Source: Hyphococcus sp.
GTDB taxonomy: Bacteria; Pseudomonadota; Alphaproteobacteria; Caulobacterales; Parvularculaceae
Assembly: GCA_021776335.1 (NCBI GenBank)
Contig: JAJFGB010000004.1
Coordinates: 248,001 to 312,000, forward strand
Reading direction: 5' to 3'
DNA length: 64,000 nucleotides
This document shows, in pieces, positions 9,617 through 18,960 of this stretch. Positions within the stretch are counted from its first letter, which is position 1. Each line of letters begins with the position of its first letter. Made by a program: the position numbers and the translations under genes. The notes beneath the pieces are model-generated. The model searched no databases. It saw nothing but the letters and a program-made list of their open reading frames with translations, and was not told the origin of the DNA.

Positions 9617-10468
9617 ATGAAAATCTCTTCGCTGTATATCCACCCCATCAAAGGGGTGCGCGCAGTTTCCCGCGATGCTTCGCTTGTGACGGACAGAGGT
9701 ATGGCTTTTGATCGCCGCTGGCTTGTGATCGATGATGATAATCAATTTTTGACGCAGCGAAACTGCGCTGCGCTCGCCCGGATCATTGCAACACCGACAC
9801 CTGCCGGTATTCGCCTGGAAAGCGCCGTAATGGATGCGGCGATCGATGTTCCGTTTCCGGTAAACACCTCTCGCCAATCCGTGCCTATCTGGAGTGATCA
9901 TGTGGATGCGGTATGGGCCGATGAACCATCCTCTGAATGGCTATCGACAGCCTTGGGGCGAGGCGCACGGCTTTGTTTTATGGACGCCGAAGCTGAGCGA
10001 CTGTCGTCTGAAAAATGGAGTGTGCCACAGCCTGTGAGCTTCGCCGACATGCACCCGGTATTGATTGCGAACACCGCGTCTCTCGCGGCGCTAAATAGGG
10101 TTATTGAAAACGACGGCGGCGCGCCCGTCGAGATGGAACGGTTTCGCCCGAACATCGTAATAGATGGTGCGGACCCATGGGCAGAGGATTTCTGGAAAAC
10201 CATCCAGCTTGGCGACGTTGTATTTGATATCGTTATGCCTTGCGACCGCTGCGTTGTGACAACAAAAGATCAGCAGTCAGGTGAGACGATGGGCAAGGAG
10301 CCGCTGGCAAGCCTCGCAAAGATTCGCCGCTCAGCCGATCCTCGCGTCAATGGCGTCCTCTTTGGATGGAGAGCCGTTCCGCGCAACGAAGGAAACATTG
10401 CGGTTGGCAATAAGCTTGTCATTGTTGAGTCGCGACCGGAGGGCTGGCCGCTTGCGGCGGCCGGATGA
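9617..10468 (+). CDS. MOSC domain protein (YcbX-like)
   Basis: 283 aa. The N-terminal ~120 residues form the MOSC N-terminal beta-barrel (IHPIKGVRAVS, then DRRWLVIDDDNQFLTQR) and the C-terminal part is the MOSC domain, with the conserved cysteine in PCDRCVVTTKD. MOSC proteins bind a molybdenum cofactor; relatives such as YcbX and mARC reduce N-hydroxylated compounds. No ferredoxin domain is fused, so a separate electron donor would be needed. It is six bases downstream of the SDR gene and very likely co-transcribed with it. Specific substrate unknown. Confidence 0.88.
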   Translation: MKISSLYIHPIKGVRAVSRDASLVTDRGMAFDRRWLVIDDDNQFLTQRNCAALARIIATPTPAGIRLESAVMDAAIDVPFPVNTSRQSVPIWSDHVDAVWADEPSSEWLSTALGRGARLCFMDAEAERLSSEKWSVPQPVSFADMHPVLIANTASLAALNRVIENDGGAPVEMERFRPNIVIDGADPWAEDFWKTIQLGDVVFDIVMPCDRCVVTTKDQQSGETMGKEPLASLAKIRRSADPRVNGVLFGWRAVPRNEGNIAVGNKLVIVESRPEGWPLAAAG

Positions 10469-10473
10469 GATTT

Positions 10474-10494
10474 CAGCGCCTGCTCAAGGCGCTG
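10474..10494 (+). terminator. Hairpin after the MOSC gene, possible weak terminator
   Basis: CAGCGCC and GGCGCTG form a seven-base-pair stem around a seven-base loop six bases after the MOSC stop codon. No run of T follows, so it is a weak or factor-assisted terminator, or an mRNA 3' stabilising hairpin. Confidence 0.35.
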
Positions 10495-10627
10495 TCGTAA
10501 TCTAATATTAACTTCACGGCCGCTCACGTCTTTGCGCGCTCGCGCGCCTGTGTGTTCACTTAGATGCACAGCCATGGCTCTATCTTCTCTTCGGTAAACT
10601 GAAGCGCCAGTTTAATGGGAGGGCGTC

Positions 10628-11110
10628 ATGGTCTGCTTAATTGTTCATCGACTGCAAACATTTTTCGCCCTGGCCGGAATTTCATTGGCGCTGTTGATTA
10701 CGGTCGCCCCGAATGCCGCGTGGGCGGAAATGCCTTCCCATGGCGGCGCCACTATTTCTCTTACAGGTGACTGGGAGACGCCTGATATGGATGCTGTGAT
10801 TTCGATCCGTCAAAACGGCGAGGTTTTATATGCGGATCTTGTGCAGCATGATTATACCGGGCTCACCAGCCAGGATATCAATAATCCCGACCCGGCGAAG
10901 CGCACACGGCCTCTACTGGGGGTGCGCATCCTAGATGGGTTGCGCCGTGTTAAAGAAAATCGATGGAAGGGCGGTGAGCTTTATGATCCCCGCACCGGGA
11001 AGACCTATCTTTCAGAGCTGAAATTTCTCGATCAGAACCGGTTGAAAATCATCGGTTGTATCGGGCCCGGCCTGTGCAAGGGCTATGTTTGGCGGCGGGT
11101 CGCCGGATAA
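10628..11110 (+). CDS. Secreted DUF2147-family protein
   Basis: 160 aa with an N-terminal signal peptide (hydrophobic stretch about residues 12-33, cut after WAE). The rest matches the DUF2147 pattern: GDWETPDMDAVISIRQ at the start, a GVRILDGLR segment, GGELYDPRTGKTYLS and a closing GCIGPGLCKGYVWRR. DUF2147 proteins are small exported lipocalin-like proteins whose biochemical role is not established. GGAGGG lies immediately upstream of the ATG. The gene stands alone, separated by about 160 bp from the MOSC gene and 130 bp from the next. Confidence 0.85.
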   Translation: MVCLIVHRLQTFFALAGISLALLITVAPNAAWAEMPSHGGATISLTGDWETPDMDAVISIRQNGEVLYADLVQHDYTGLTSQDINNPDPAKRTRPLLGVRILDGLRRVKENRWKGGELYDPRTGKTYLSELKFLDQNRLKIIGCIGPGLCKGYVWRRVAG

Positions 11111-11243
11111 TACAACGCTGGCTTTTCTGCCCTTGGAGGGCGCCGGAGATTCCCGGCCGCCGCTGTGAAATTTGTCACACGCTGTGCTTTTTTATAAAGT
11201 CAGGAAGTGCGGTGCAGGGCAAAATGTTGTAATAGCGTTGCGA

Positions 11244-12185
11244 ATGACAACGCTTCTGTTTTCCCATCCCATATTTCAGCGCCATGAAGTTCCGCCTGGC
11301 CATGTGGAACATCCCGGCCGCTACGAAGCCGTGGATCGGGCGTTACAGGCGCCGGAATTTAGTGCCCTCGACCGGCGTGTTCCACCGCTGGTGACGATGG
11401 AACAAATTGAACAAGTACATCCGGAGCGCTTTCGGCTTTTGGTTGAGGATAAGGCGCCGTCAACGGGCCTTGCACAATTTGACGCTGACACCTTCATGGG
11501 CCCGTCCTCGCTTGAGGCGGTGCGACGCGCGGCCGGCGGCGCCATAGCGGCGGTTGATGCGGTGTTTACCGGCGAGGTGAGGAATGCTTTTGTCGCTGCG
11601 CGCCCGCCGGGTCATCATGCGGAACCGGAACGCGCCATGGGGTTTTGCTTTTTTAATAACGCTGCAATTGCAGCGAAGCATGCGAGATCGCATTTAAGCA
11701 AAATTGGCGGTGGCGAGCGCGTTGCCGTTGTTGATTTTGATGTCCATCACGGCAATGGCACCGAAGCCGCATTCTGGCATGATGAAAAAGCCTTCTTCGG
11801 GTCCTCCCATGAATGGCCACAATATCCAGGCACGGGTCGGGAAAGCGATCGCGGCGCATTCGACAATATCCACAATGTGCCGCTGGCAACGGGCGAGGGC
11901 GGTGAGGCGTTCCGTCGCGCCTGGGGAGAACGGCTTTTGCCGGCGCTTTCTGATTTTGCTCCGGAATTCATTGTTATCTCCGCCGGTTTTGACGCCCACG
12001 CAGCGGACCCGTTGGGCGGGCTCAATCTTACTGAGGATGATTTTGTCTGGGCAACGCGGGAGATCACCGCAATCGCCCGTGACACGGCTGATGGCCGGCT
12101 GATTTCGGTCCTCGAGGGCGGCTATGATTTGCCGGCGTTAGGCTCTAGCACTGCCGCACATGTCAAAGCCTTGATGACGGCCTAG
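11244..12185 (+). CDS. Histone-deacetylase-family hydrolase
   Basis: 313 aa from ATG 11244. The frame extends to a TTG at 11172, but family members start near FSHP..HEVPPGHVEHPGR, so the later ATG is preferred. The zinc-dependent deacetylase signature is complete: RPPGHHAEPERAMGFCFFNN, VVDFDVHHGNGT (zinc ligands), ISAGFDAH and LEGGYDL. Bacterial relatives remove acyl groups from acetylpolyamines, small amides or lysine side chains; which applies here is unknown. It is likely cytoplasmic. A histidine phosphatase gene follows 42 bp downstream in the same direction. Confidence 0.92.
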   Translation: MTTLLFSHPIFQRHEVPPGHVEHPGRYEAVDRALQAPEFSALDRRVPPLVTMEQIEQVHPERFRLLVEDKAPSTGLAQFDADTFMGPSSLEAVRRAAGGAIAAVDAVFTGEVRNAFVAARPPGHHAEPERAMGFCFFNNAAIAAKHARSHLSKIGGGERVAVVDFDVHHGNGTEAAFWHDEKAFFGSSHEWPQYPGTGRESDRGAFDNIHNVPLATGEGGEAFRRAWGERLLPALSDFAPEFIVISAGFDAHAADPLGGLNLTEDDFVWATREITAIARDTADGRLISVLEGGYDLPALGSSTAAHVKALMTA

Positions 12186-12227
12186 AAACCAAGCCATAAG
12201 AACCGTCCGAGGGATAAGAAAACCATC

Positions 12228-12839
12228 ATGACCGGCCGTATCATCACTGCCCGCCACGGGCGCCCTGACCTTTCACGTGATGTCAAAATCACGGGGCGGG
12301 AGTATGGCGACTGGTGGGCGCAATATGACCGCAGCGGCCTGCATCCCGATGAGCGCCCGCCCCAAGGGCTGATCGAGATCGCGGGGAGAGCGAAGACTGT
12401 GCTGTCTTCGACCCTGCCCCGGGCAATAGAAACTGCGCAGCAGGCAACAGACACGGCGCGTGAGGTGCCGGCGGATGTGATGTTTGTTGAAGCGCCATTG
12501 CCGGCGCCGCCAGTGCCGTTTTTGAAGCTCAAGCCCGGAACCTGGGGTGTAATCTCGCGCAGCTTCTGGTTTTGGGGTTACGCGCCCGGCGGCATGGAGG
12601 CCCATCTGGAAACATGGGGGCGCGTACGGAAAATTACAGCGCGCCTCGCCGACTATGCAGAGCAGGGCGATGTTTTGTTATGCGCCCATGGTTACCTCAA
12701 CTGGATGATCGACCGGCGTCTTAAAAAAGAGGGCTGGACGCTCACAGAACGAAATGGCGGTCATCGCTACTGGTCGTGGCGCATTTATGAGGCGCCTGGC
12801 TTGCGTGATGGCGTGGAGAAGCCGGCGATAGCGGAGTAG
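12228..12839 (+). CDS. Histidine phosphatase family protein
   Basis: 203 aa. The catalytic ARHGRP motif lies at residues 8-13 and the second histidine occurs in LLCAHGYLNWM near residue 163, which fits the branch-1 phosphoglycerate-mutase-like fold. An internal STLPRAIETAQ segment carries the second conserved arginine. No signal peptide, so it is probably cytoplasmic. Substrates in this family range from sugar phosphates to nucleotides and proteins, and nothing here narrows that. It lies close behind the deacetylase gene; its 3' end faces the convergent response regulator gene. Confidence 0.85.
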   Translation: MTGRIITARHGRPDLSRDVKITGREYGDWWAQYDRSGLHPDERPPQGLIEIAGRAKTVLSSTLPRAIETAQQATDTAREVPADVMFVEAPLPAPPVPFLKLKPGTWGVISRSFWFWGYAPGGMEAHLETWGRVRKITARLADYAEQGDVLLCAHGYLNWMIDRRLKKEGWTLTERNGGHRYWSWRIYEAPGLRDGVEKPAIAE

Positions 12840-12867
12840 AATTATCGGCTGTTCGCGAAAGCGCCGT

Positions 12868-13584
12868 CTAGATACTCAACCAGTGTTTCAATGCATCAAC
12901 GCGTCCACGCCCGACCGGCAGGGCGGCGCCCGTTGACAAAATCAAGCGATAACGGCTGCCGGATTGTGGTCGGAACTCCGATGCATAGCGCCTGTTGACC
13001 ATATGAGACCGGTGGATGCGGAAGAAATCCGATCCGAGCATTGCCTCCAATTCGGCCATGTTCTTCCGTGTGAGCAACCGCTTACCGCTGTTCAATTCGA
13101 TTTCCACATAGTCGTCAGCGCCATGCAGCGCGACGACATCGGCAAGGGGCGCGAAGACCACGCCGGATCCTGCGGCCGCCGGCGCCCCACCCAGGTATTT
13201 TATCGGCTTTGCAAGCGGGTCGCGACCTGTCAGCGCGCGGTCAATGGCTTGTGCGATGCGTTCTTTGGTGAATGGCTTGGCGACAAAATCGACAACGCCG
13301 TGAGCAAAGGCCTCCACAGCGCGCGATTGATCGGCAGAGACGACAATTGTGTGCGCCGGAGAACGTATGTCAATTTCCAGGAGGTCGAATCCATCGACGC
13401 CGAAAAGATTCAAATCAAGAAACAATATTGCAGAGGCCGGCAAACGTTCCGCAAATGGTGTTGCTTCTTCTACGCTGCGTGCAAAGGTGCTCTTGCCAGC
13501 TTGCTCGCCAAGGGCTTCGCGGGCGAACCGTTCCAGTCGCTTCGCAACGAGGGGCTCATCTTCGATGATCAGCATATCAATCAT
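12868..13584 (-). CDS. LytTR-family response regulator
   Basis: 238 aa. The receiver domain (1-~120) has the acidic pair in IEDEP, the phospho-acceptor aspartate in LFLDLNL, and the conserved lysine in VAKPF. The C-terminal ~100 residues form a LytTR DNA-binding domain (DYVEIELNSGKRLLTRK, then FFRIHRSHMVNRRY). It binds DNA in response to phosphorylation by a cognate kinase. Its start overlaps the stop of the kinase gene at 13581-15284 by four bases, so the two are translated together. Targets are not known; the divergent secreted-hydrolase genes are reasonable candidates. Confidence 0.94.
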   Translation of the reverse strand: MIDMLIIEDEPLVAKRLERFAREALGEQAGKSTFARSVEEATPFAERLPASAILFLDLNLFGVDGFDLLEIDIRSPAHTIVVSADQSRAVEAFAHGVVDFVAKPFTKERIAQAIDRALTGRDPLAKPIKYLGGAPAAAGSGVVFAPLADVVALHGADDYVEIELNSGKRLLTRKNMAELEAMLGSDFFRIHRSHMVNRRYASEFRPQSGSRYRLILSTGAALPVGRGRVDALKHWLSI

Positions 13585-15284
13585 GGGACCCGCCAGCTTA
13601 TTGTCGTCTCCCAGGCTTTATTTGTCGGCTTCGATCGAAGAGTCCAGTTTTCGCCAAACGCCTCTTTTAATCTCGCGCGGATATAGGCGAGGCCTGTGCC
13701 TGGTTGTGTTGATCGATTGATGGTCGTTTGAATAGGCGCTCGGCAGATGATTGCAATGTCTCTTCCAGTTTGTGTCGCATTGATTTCAAATGTCGCGTCA
13801 TCTCGATATTCATTGTGGGTGAATGCGTTCTCTATCAGTGTTAACAGAACTGCTGGCGGGCACTGGATATCTGACGTCCCGCCATCAACATGCAAAGTGA
13901 AAGCAGCGTCAGCGCGAAGCGACATGACCATTAGATGCTGACGACAAAGCTCAAGCTCATCATCAAGGGAGATGAGGGTTTTGTCACTGATGTCATGAAG
14001 CAGGCGAAACTCATTGCTGAGCGCATCGATCATGGCGACGCCGGTTTTGGGTTCAGACTCAATCCATTCAGAAAGCGTTGTCAGTGTATTCATGAGAAAA
14101 TGCGGCTGGATTTGCTTTTTCAAAAGCTCGTGACGTAAGCGAACGGCTTCAAGGGCGGCGGTTTCTCGGGCGTGTCGCTCGAAGCCAAGCAGGCGAATTT
14201 GCATGGTAAATAGAACGATCATCAACATTGCCATGATCAAATAATATGTCTGGTCCAGAAATCGTTGGGGCGCGATAAAGGCGATCAAGATAAAAATCGC
14301 GAAACCAGCAGCGGAGAGGCGCGCACCGCGCTCACTGTTCGTCGCTCCGATCAGCGCTGCAACGAGCGCGGCCGTCATAAAGGTTAGAAAGACAAGTGCG
14401 ATTTTTCCGTCATATCCAGGCGCCAAATAAATCGCGAGACCTGCAGTGACAACAGCAACAACCGAAATCGATTTGGCTCGATGTGGTGCAAATCGAAGAC
14501 CTGAAAACGCGAACAAAGCGGCGCCAGCCAACGCGGCAAAACCAAGCATCAAATAAATTCGCAGCATGTGCGTGGGATAAAAGTAGAGATTAAAGGCACG
14601 CCAGACTTCTGCACCCAGCTGACCGACGACAGCGAACGCCAGAATACCCAGCGCGAGTGATGTTAATTCGCGCCGATTGGCTGCAAATAAGCCAAGAAAA
14701 TAAAATGCGCCGAGAGAGATAGCGCCGCCAGCGGCGATTGCCGGGATGTAAGACTGAATGCGATGCTTAGTTGCACCCTCGTAGGAACCTACGCGGAAAC
14801 TGTGAATTGGCCCGCGAACGCGTGCGCCAAGGTGGTGACTTGAGATACGGATGGCGAGAACATTGGCGCCCGGGCGAATGAGCTCGGTCGGGATATAATA
14901 TACCGCGTCAAGCGGTCCGGGAATTTCCGCATCAGCAGAGACGCCGGGTGTTCCGCTGGCGCCGATGGAGACACCGTTAAAAAAAACTTCACGCGATGCG
15001 AGCGCAGAAAAGAAAAACCCAAGCGGTCTTTCCGCGGTAGCGGCTTTTAGCTGGTTGCCGTCCACATAGGCGCGAACCCAGATCATGCGTCCTTGCGGAT
15101 CAATTCTATAACGTGAAACGGGCAACCAGTCTGCATCGTCGTACTCTGGGGCGGCATATCCCGGGTGATCGCCTTCATGGACGCGCACTTCCTTGAACGT
15201 GACGGCAGCGCTTTGTGTTTCCTGCGCTTGTCCGCTTGCCACCAGGGAAAAGATAACCGCTATGAATATGAAAACCCGGATCAT
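13581..15284 (-). CDS. LytS/YehU-type membrane sensor histidine kinase
   Basis: 567 aa from ATG 15284, which opens directly into a signal peptide (MIRVFIFIAVIFSLVASG). A start at 15326 would put 14 extra residues before it. The exported N-terminal ~170 residues resemble a beta-sandwich, carbohydrate-binding-like domain (YDDADWLPV, MIWVRAYVDG, VLAIRISS). About seven transmembrane helices follow. The cytoplasmic part is a His_kinase domain with QIQPHFLMNTL carrying the phospho-histidine near residue 400, an N box in LIENAFTHNE and a GTGLAYIRARL G box. It partners the LytTR regulator it overlaps. The external domain suggests sensing of a glycan-like or small ligand, which is inference. Confidence 0.92.
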   Translation of the reverse strand: MIRVFIFIAVIFSLVASGQAQETQSAAVTFKEVRVHEGDHPGYAAPEYDDADWLPVSRYRIDPQGRMIWVRAYVDGNQLKAATAERPLGFFFSALASREVFFNGVSIGASGTPGVSADAEIPGPLDAVYYIPTELIRPGANVLAIRISSHHLGARVRGPIHSFRVGSYEGATKHRIQSYIPAIAAGGAISLGAFYFLGLFAANRRELTSLALGILAFAVVGQLGAEVWRAFNLYFYPTHMLRIYLMLGFAALAGAALFAFSGLRFAPHRAKSISVVAVVTAGLAIYLAPGYDGKIALVFLTFMTAALVAALIGATNSERGARLSAAGFAIFILIAFIAPQRFLDQTYYLIMAMLMIVLFTMQIRLLGFERHARETAALEAVRLRHELLKKQIQPHFLMNTLTTLSEWIESEPKTGVAMIDALSNEFRLLHDISDKTLISLDDELELCRQHLMVMSLRADAAFTLHVDGGTSDIQCPPAVLLTLIENAFTHNEYRDDATFEINATQTGRDIAIICRAPIQTTINRSTQPGTGLAYIRARLKEAFGENWTLRSKPTNKAWETTISWRVP

Positions 15285-15437
15285 CTCATCCAGATACCGG
15301 GATTTTGATACAATGACGATAAGCATGCTGGCATTTTGCCCGCCAATTACCGATTCAGAGAGAGATTGGCCGAAATCACCGAGGCGGCAAATGGCGGATG
15401 CGTTATGGCTGTTACATTGTCCGAAGATTCGTAATGG

Positions 15438-16793
15438 ATGTTCGATATGTTCAGGTTACTTCGAATAAAATGGATGGTGCGGTGTCTTGTCATGCCGGCT
15501 TTGGCGGTGATCCTTCTGTCTGCGCCAAACGCTGCAAGCGCCAATAACAATGACGCTCTTTGTGAGCGGTTGAACAAGTTTATCGATCCATTTGTCGAGC
15601 TGGCGATGTTTGACGGTGTCATCATGATCGATGTGGCGGGTGAGACCTGTTTCTGCACTTATGGGTTTGCGAACTATGAATATGATCTTCGTCATGACGT
15701 CGACACTCAATTTCGAATTGCGTCGGTTTCAAAAACACTGACGAAAGCGGCCTTCGGAAGATTGATTCACCAAGGAAAACTATCTGCGGATGATCTTCTG
15801 TCACAATATTTGCCTGATTTCCCGAAGGCAGAAAAAATTACGATTCGTCATCTGCTCGAAAACAGATCCGGCATCGCCCATACAAATGAGCAACCCTGGG
15901 GACATGGACGCGTTTCACTATCACTCGACGATATTGTTGAAAGGCTTGCTGCAACGCCGTTCGATTTTGAGCCGGGCGAAAGCCGCGAGTATAGCAACGG
16001 CGGCTACGCTGTTGCCGCGAAAGCGCTTGAAGCCGCGACCGGCATGGATTTCGGCGCCGCAATGCGCGTGCTGGTATTTGAACCACTCCAAATGCATGAC
16101 ACGGGGCATATTGAAGACGCGCGCGCCCTCGCGCCGCAAATGGCGAGGGGCTACGAGCCAGGCAGGGCGCCAGGATCGCGGCGGCATACGCGGTTTTACG
16201 CGGTCGAGACGCGCCCGGGCGGCGGTTCTCTTTATTCGACTGCGCCGGACTTAATGGCGTTCTTGAAAGTGCTTGCAGTCGAAGAATTTCTGCCATCTCA
16301 GCTCTTGAGCAGTATTGTCGGCATTGCACCGGATGATTTGTTCGTGTCGGATGGCCGGTCGCCGGGGTTTGTTGCGAAGATTTATCGCGATCCGGTGCGA
16401 AATATCAGCATCGTCAGCCTGTCCAATAACTACGCTGTGCCGACTGATTGGGCTGAGGCCATCGCTGACACCGCCCTTGGCGCGACACTGGATCCGCAAT
16501 GGCCACGACTTCAACCGTCGCAAGAAAAGGTTGATCGCGCGCATCCGTTTTTAGGAGAATACGCGTCAAATTTCGGGGTCGACATTGCCATCAAGCTGCA
16601 CAACGGTGCTGTTTACTTTCATGACCCGGAAAATCAACTGCGCGTTGGCATGCCACGCCTGGCGAATGATATGTTTCTTTTGCCAATATATTTTTCACTT
16701 TGTCAGCAAGATAACGAAACGCGCATCATTCGATGTGAAATGCTCTCTGGCGACGAACGATACACGCAGGTTTATACGCCAATTGAAAAATAA
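15438..16793 (+). CDS. Secreted serine hydrolase (class C beta-lactamase/DD-peptidase fold)
   Basis: 451 aa with an N-terminal signal peptide (cut near ASA-NNN). The active-site SxxK is in ASVSKTL (~residue 99) and the YxN motif is YSNGGY (~190). HLLENRSGI and GGSLYSTAPDL are typical of the esterase/D-aminopeptidase/beta-lactamase group. A short C-terminal beta domain (about 350-451) is present. Substrates in this family include peptidoglycan peptides, esters and D-amino-acid amides; it need not confer antibiotic resistance. It is divergent from the LytS-like kinase by about 150 bp and may be under that system's control. Confidence 0.88.
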   Translation: MFDMFRLLRIKWMVRCLVMPALAVILLSAPNAASANNNDALCERLNKFIDPFVELAMFDGVIMIDVAGETCFCTYGFANYEYDLRHDVDTQFRIASVSKTLTKAAFGRLIHQGKLSADDLLSQYLPDFPKAEKITIRHLLENRSGIAHTNEQPWGHGRVSLSLDDIVERLAATPFDFEPGESREYSNGGYAVAAKALEAATGMDFGAAMRVLVFEPLQMHDTGHIEDARALAPQMARGYEPGRAPGSRRHTRFYAVETRPGGGSLYSTAPDLMAFLKVLAVEEFLPSQLLSSIVGIAPDDLFVSDGRSPGFVAKIYRDPVRNISIVSLSNNYAVPTDWAEAIADTALGATLDPQWPRLQPSQEKVDRAHPFLGEYASNFGVDIAIKLHNGAVYFHDPENQLRVGMPRLANDMFLLPIYFSLCQQDNETRIIRCEMLSGDERYTQVYTPIEK

Positions 16794-16924
16794 TGCGGAT
16801 TAACATCAATGGAGGCGTTGGCCGATCTCCGGAGACGCCTGCCGATTATCCCGTGCCTGCGGTGATGTTTTGTATAGGGAATAGGCAACAAGATCATCAT
16901 CAGTTCACCCGAAAGGTTGCACAC

Positions 16925-18373
16925 ATGCCCCACGCCAGAAAATATCTGCTGAGTTTAGTTTCTGTCTTTGCGATGATTGCAGGCGCAACAGAAGCGGCGC
17001 CCGGGGATGAGCCTTATCTTTTCGAACCCCGTGACGGCGAAAGCGTTGAGGCAATTCGCGGATCGTTCGAGGTTCCAGAAAACCGCGCCGACCCGAATGC
17101 GCGCATGATCACGCTGAAATATGTCCGGTTTCCATCGACGAACGCTAATCCCGGTCCGCCGATTGTGTATCTTGCCGGGGGGCCGGGAGGCTCGGGCGTG
17201 CGTACGGCGCGCGGTCGGCGCTACCCGCTTTTTATGGCGCTCCGAGAAGTCTCGGACGTCATCGCTTTTGACCAACGCGGGACTGGGTGGTCGAATGACC
17301 TTCCGGAGTGTGAAACGGAAATTAGCTATCCACTTGATGTGCCGATTGAGCTGGAAACGGCGATTCCATTATACGAACAGGCCGCCGCTGAATGTCTGGA
17401 GTTCTGGTCTCGCGCTGAGTTTGACCTGGCTGGCTATAATACGTTTGAGAGCGCGCGCGATCTGGATGCGTTGCGGGCTCATCTCGGCGCTCAAAAAATC
17501 AACCTGTGGGCGATTAGCTATGGAACGCATCTCGCGATGGCTGCGATCAAAACCATGGATGACCGCATTGATCGTATTGTCATGACTGGTGCTGAGGGCT
17601 TGCATCAAACCGTAAAGCTGCCTGCACGGACGGACGCATTTTTTGGTCGCATCCAGGCAGCGATCGACAAAGACCCTGCAGCAAAAGCGATTTATCCCGA
17701 CATAAAAGATTTGATGCGCCGGGTTCAGGAAAAACTGGAAGCTGAGCCGGCGGCAGTAGAAACGGAAGTGCCTGATAAAGCGCTGGTAGGATTTTCTTTC
17801 GGCAAGGCCGATATGCAAATGTTGACAGCTTTTGGCAACGCCGACCCTTCAAACACGGCGCGCATATTGTCTTTGTATCTCGCCGTTGATGCGGGGCGCC
17901 CGGAGGCGGCTGCGCCTTTGATCTATCGTATTCTTCGGTCTGGCACGATCGAGTTCGATCCGATGTCGACAGCGATGGATATCGCATCGGGTATTTCAAG
18001 CGACCGACTAGCGCTGGTTGAGGAGCAAGCTGAAACAGCACTGGCTGGCTCATTTCTGAATTTTCCGATGCCGCATCTGAAAGACGCGTTCGGCGACCTC
18101 GACCTGGGCGAAGATTTCCGCTCCTTGCCAAGCTCTAATACGCCGACGCTTTTATTGACCGGAACATTGGACGGGCGCACCTATCCGAAATCGCAGGCAG
18201 AAGCGGTCGCCGGGTTTTCGGACGTCACCCAGGTGATGGTTGAAAATGCTGGCCATAATCTTTTTATGTCATCGCCTGAAGTCACCGACCGTATCGTTGA
18301 CTTCTTTAGCGGCGAGCCCGCAGATACTGCGCGGATCGTCCTGCCGCTGCCTGATTTCAAACCGCAGCAGTAA
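16925..18373 (+). CDS. Secreted alpha/beta hydrolase, TAP-like (proline iminopeptidase group)
   Basis: 482 aa from ATG 16925, preceded by GAAAGG and opening into a signal peptide (KYLLSLVSVFAMIAGATEAAP). The open frame runs back to 16793, where ATG overlaps the previous stop (TAATG), but that extension lacks family character. The oxyanion region GGPGGSG, the nucleophile in WAISYGTH, the acid in GTLDGRTYP and the histidine in ENAGHNLF form a complete triad. The C-terminal TAP-like domain is characteristic of tripeptidyl/prolyl aminopeptidases. It probably removes N-terminal residues from peptides in the periplasm. Likely cotranscribed with the preceding serine hydrolase. Confidence 0.9.
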   Translation: MPHARKYLLSLVSVFAMIAGATEAAPGDEPYLFEPRDGESVEAIRGSFEVPENRADPNARMITLKYVRFPSTNANPGPPIVYLAGGPGGSGVRTARGRRYPLFMALREVSDVIAFDQRGTGWSNDLPECETEISYPLDVPIELETAIPLYEQAAAECLEFWSRAEFDLAGYNTFESARDLDALRAHLGAQKINLWAISYGTHLAMAAIKTMDDRIDRIVMTGAEGLHQTVKLPARTDAFFGRIQAAIDKDPAAKAIYPDIKDLMRRVQEKLEAEPAAVETEVPDKALVGFSFGKADMQMLTAFGNADPSNTARILSLYLAVDAGRPEAAAPLIYRILRSGTIEFDPMSTAMDIASGISSDRLALVEEQAETALAGSFLNFPMPHLKDAFGDLDLGEDFRSLPSSNTPTLLLTGTLDGRTYPKSQAEAVAGFSDVTQVMVENAGHNLFMSSPEVTDRIVDFFSGEPADTARIVLPLPDFKPQQ

Positions 18374-18460
18374 CCGCCTATTCATTCCCGAGCTTGCATT
18401 CCGAGTTGATCCGCCGCAAAAATGGACCGCGGATATCGCGGCGGAATCAAAGGGAATGCA

Positions 18461-18943
18461 ATGAAGTATCAACTTGCGCAGGCAAATATCGCGCGGTTTC
18501 GGTTGCCTGCCGACCACCCCGTCAATGCAGATTTCGTCAATAATCTTGATCGTGTAAATGCGATTGCTGAAAAACAACCAGGATTTGCCTGGCGCCTGGT
18601 CGGCGAAGGGAATGATGCGCTCGACATCAGACCATTTGATGATCCAAACATGGCAATTAATATGTCGGTTTGGGCTGATCTCGAATCGCTTGCGGCGTTT
18701 GTCTATCGAAATGAGGATCATCGCTCAATCATGCGCCGCCGACGTGAGTGGTTTGAACACATAGAGTTCTATCTTGTATTATGGTGGGTAGAAGAGGGCT
18801 CTATGCCGACCATCGAAGAAGCAAAAACACGTCTTGATTTGCTACGGCGCAATGGACCGACAACGGGTGCATTTACATTCAAACAACCATTTCCAGCACC
18901 TGGTCAAAGCGATATAAAACCCGTGCTCGACGAATGCGCATAG
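18461..18943 (+). CDS. DUF3291-family protein
   Basis: 160 aa from ATG 18461, with AAAGGGA seven bases upstream; an in-frame ATG at 18422 lacks a ribosome site. It begins YQLAQANIARFR and contains PGFAWRL, IRPFDDPNMAINMSVW, and an MRRRREWFEH segment, the usual pattern of DUF3291 (a dimeric ferredoxin-like fold related to antibiotic-biosynthesis monooxygenases). Function is unknown; no metal site or signal peptide is evident. The next gene, xseB, begins 17 bp later, so they may share a transcript. Confidence 0.8.
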   Translation: MKYQLAQANIARFRLPADHPVNADFVNNLDRVNAIAEKQPGFAWRLVGEGNDALDIRPFDDPNMAINMSVWADLESLAAFVYRNEDHRSIMRRRREWFEHIEFYLVLWWVEEGSMPTIEEAKTRLDLLRRNGPTTGAFTFKQPFPAPGQSDIKPVLDECA

Positions 18944-18960
18944 GGACTGGAAAGACTTAA

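Noticed and set aside
12964-13686. 240-codon plus-strand frame inside the LytTR gene
   Set aside because: A shadow of the real minus-strand regulator, which has intact receiver and LytTR domains.
15838-16329. 163-codon minus-strand frame
   Set aside because: Arginine-rich shadow of the serine hydrolase gene.
15438-16793. Antibiotic-resistance beta-lactamase
   Set aside because: The SxxK and YxN motifs show the fold only; the sequence resembles the esterase/D-peptidase branch, and no resistance claim can be made.
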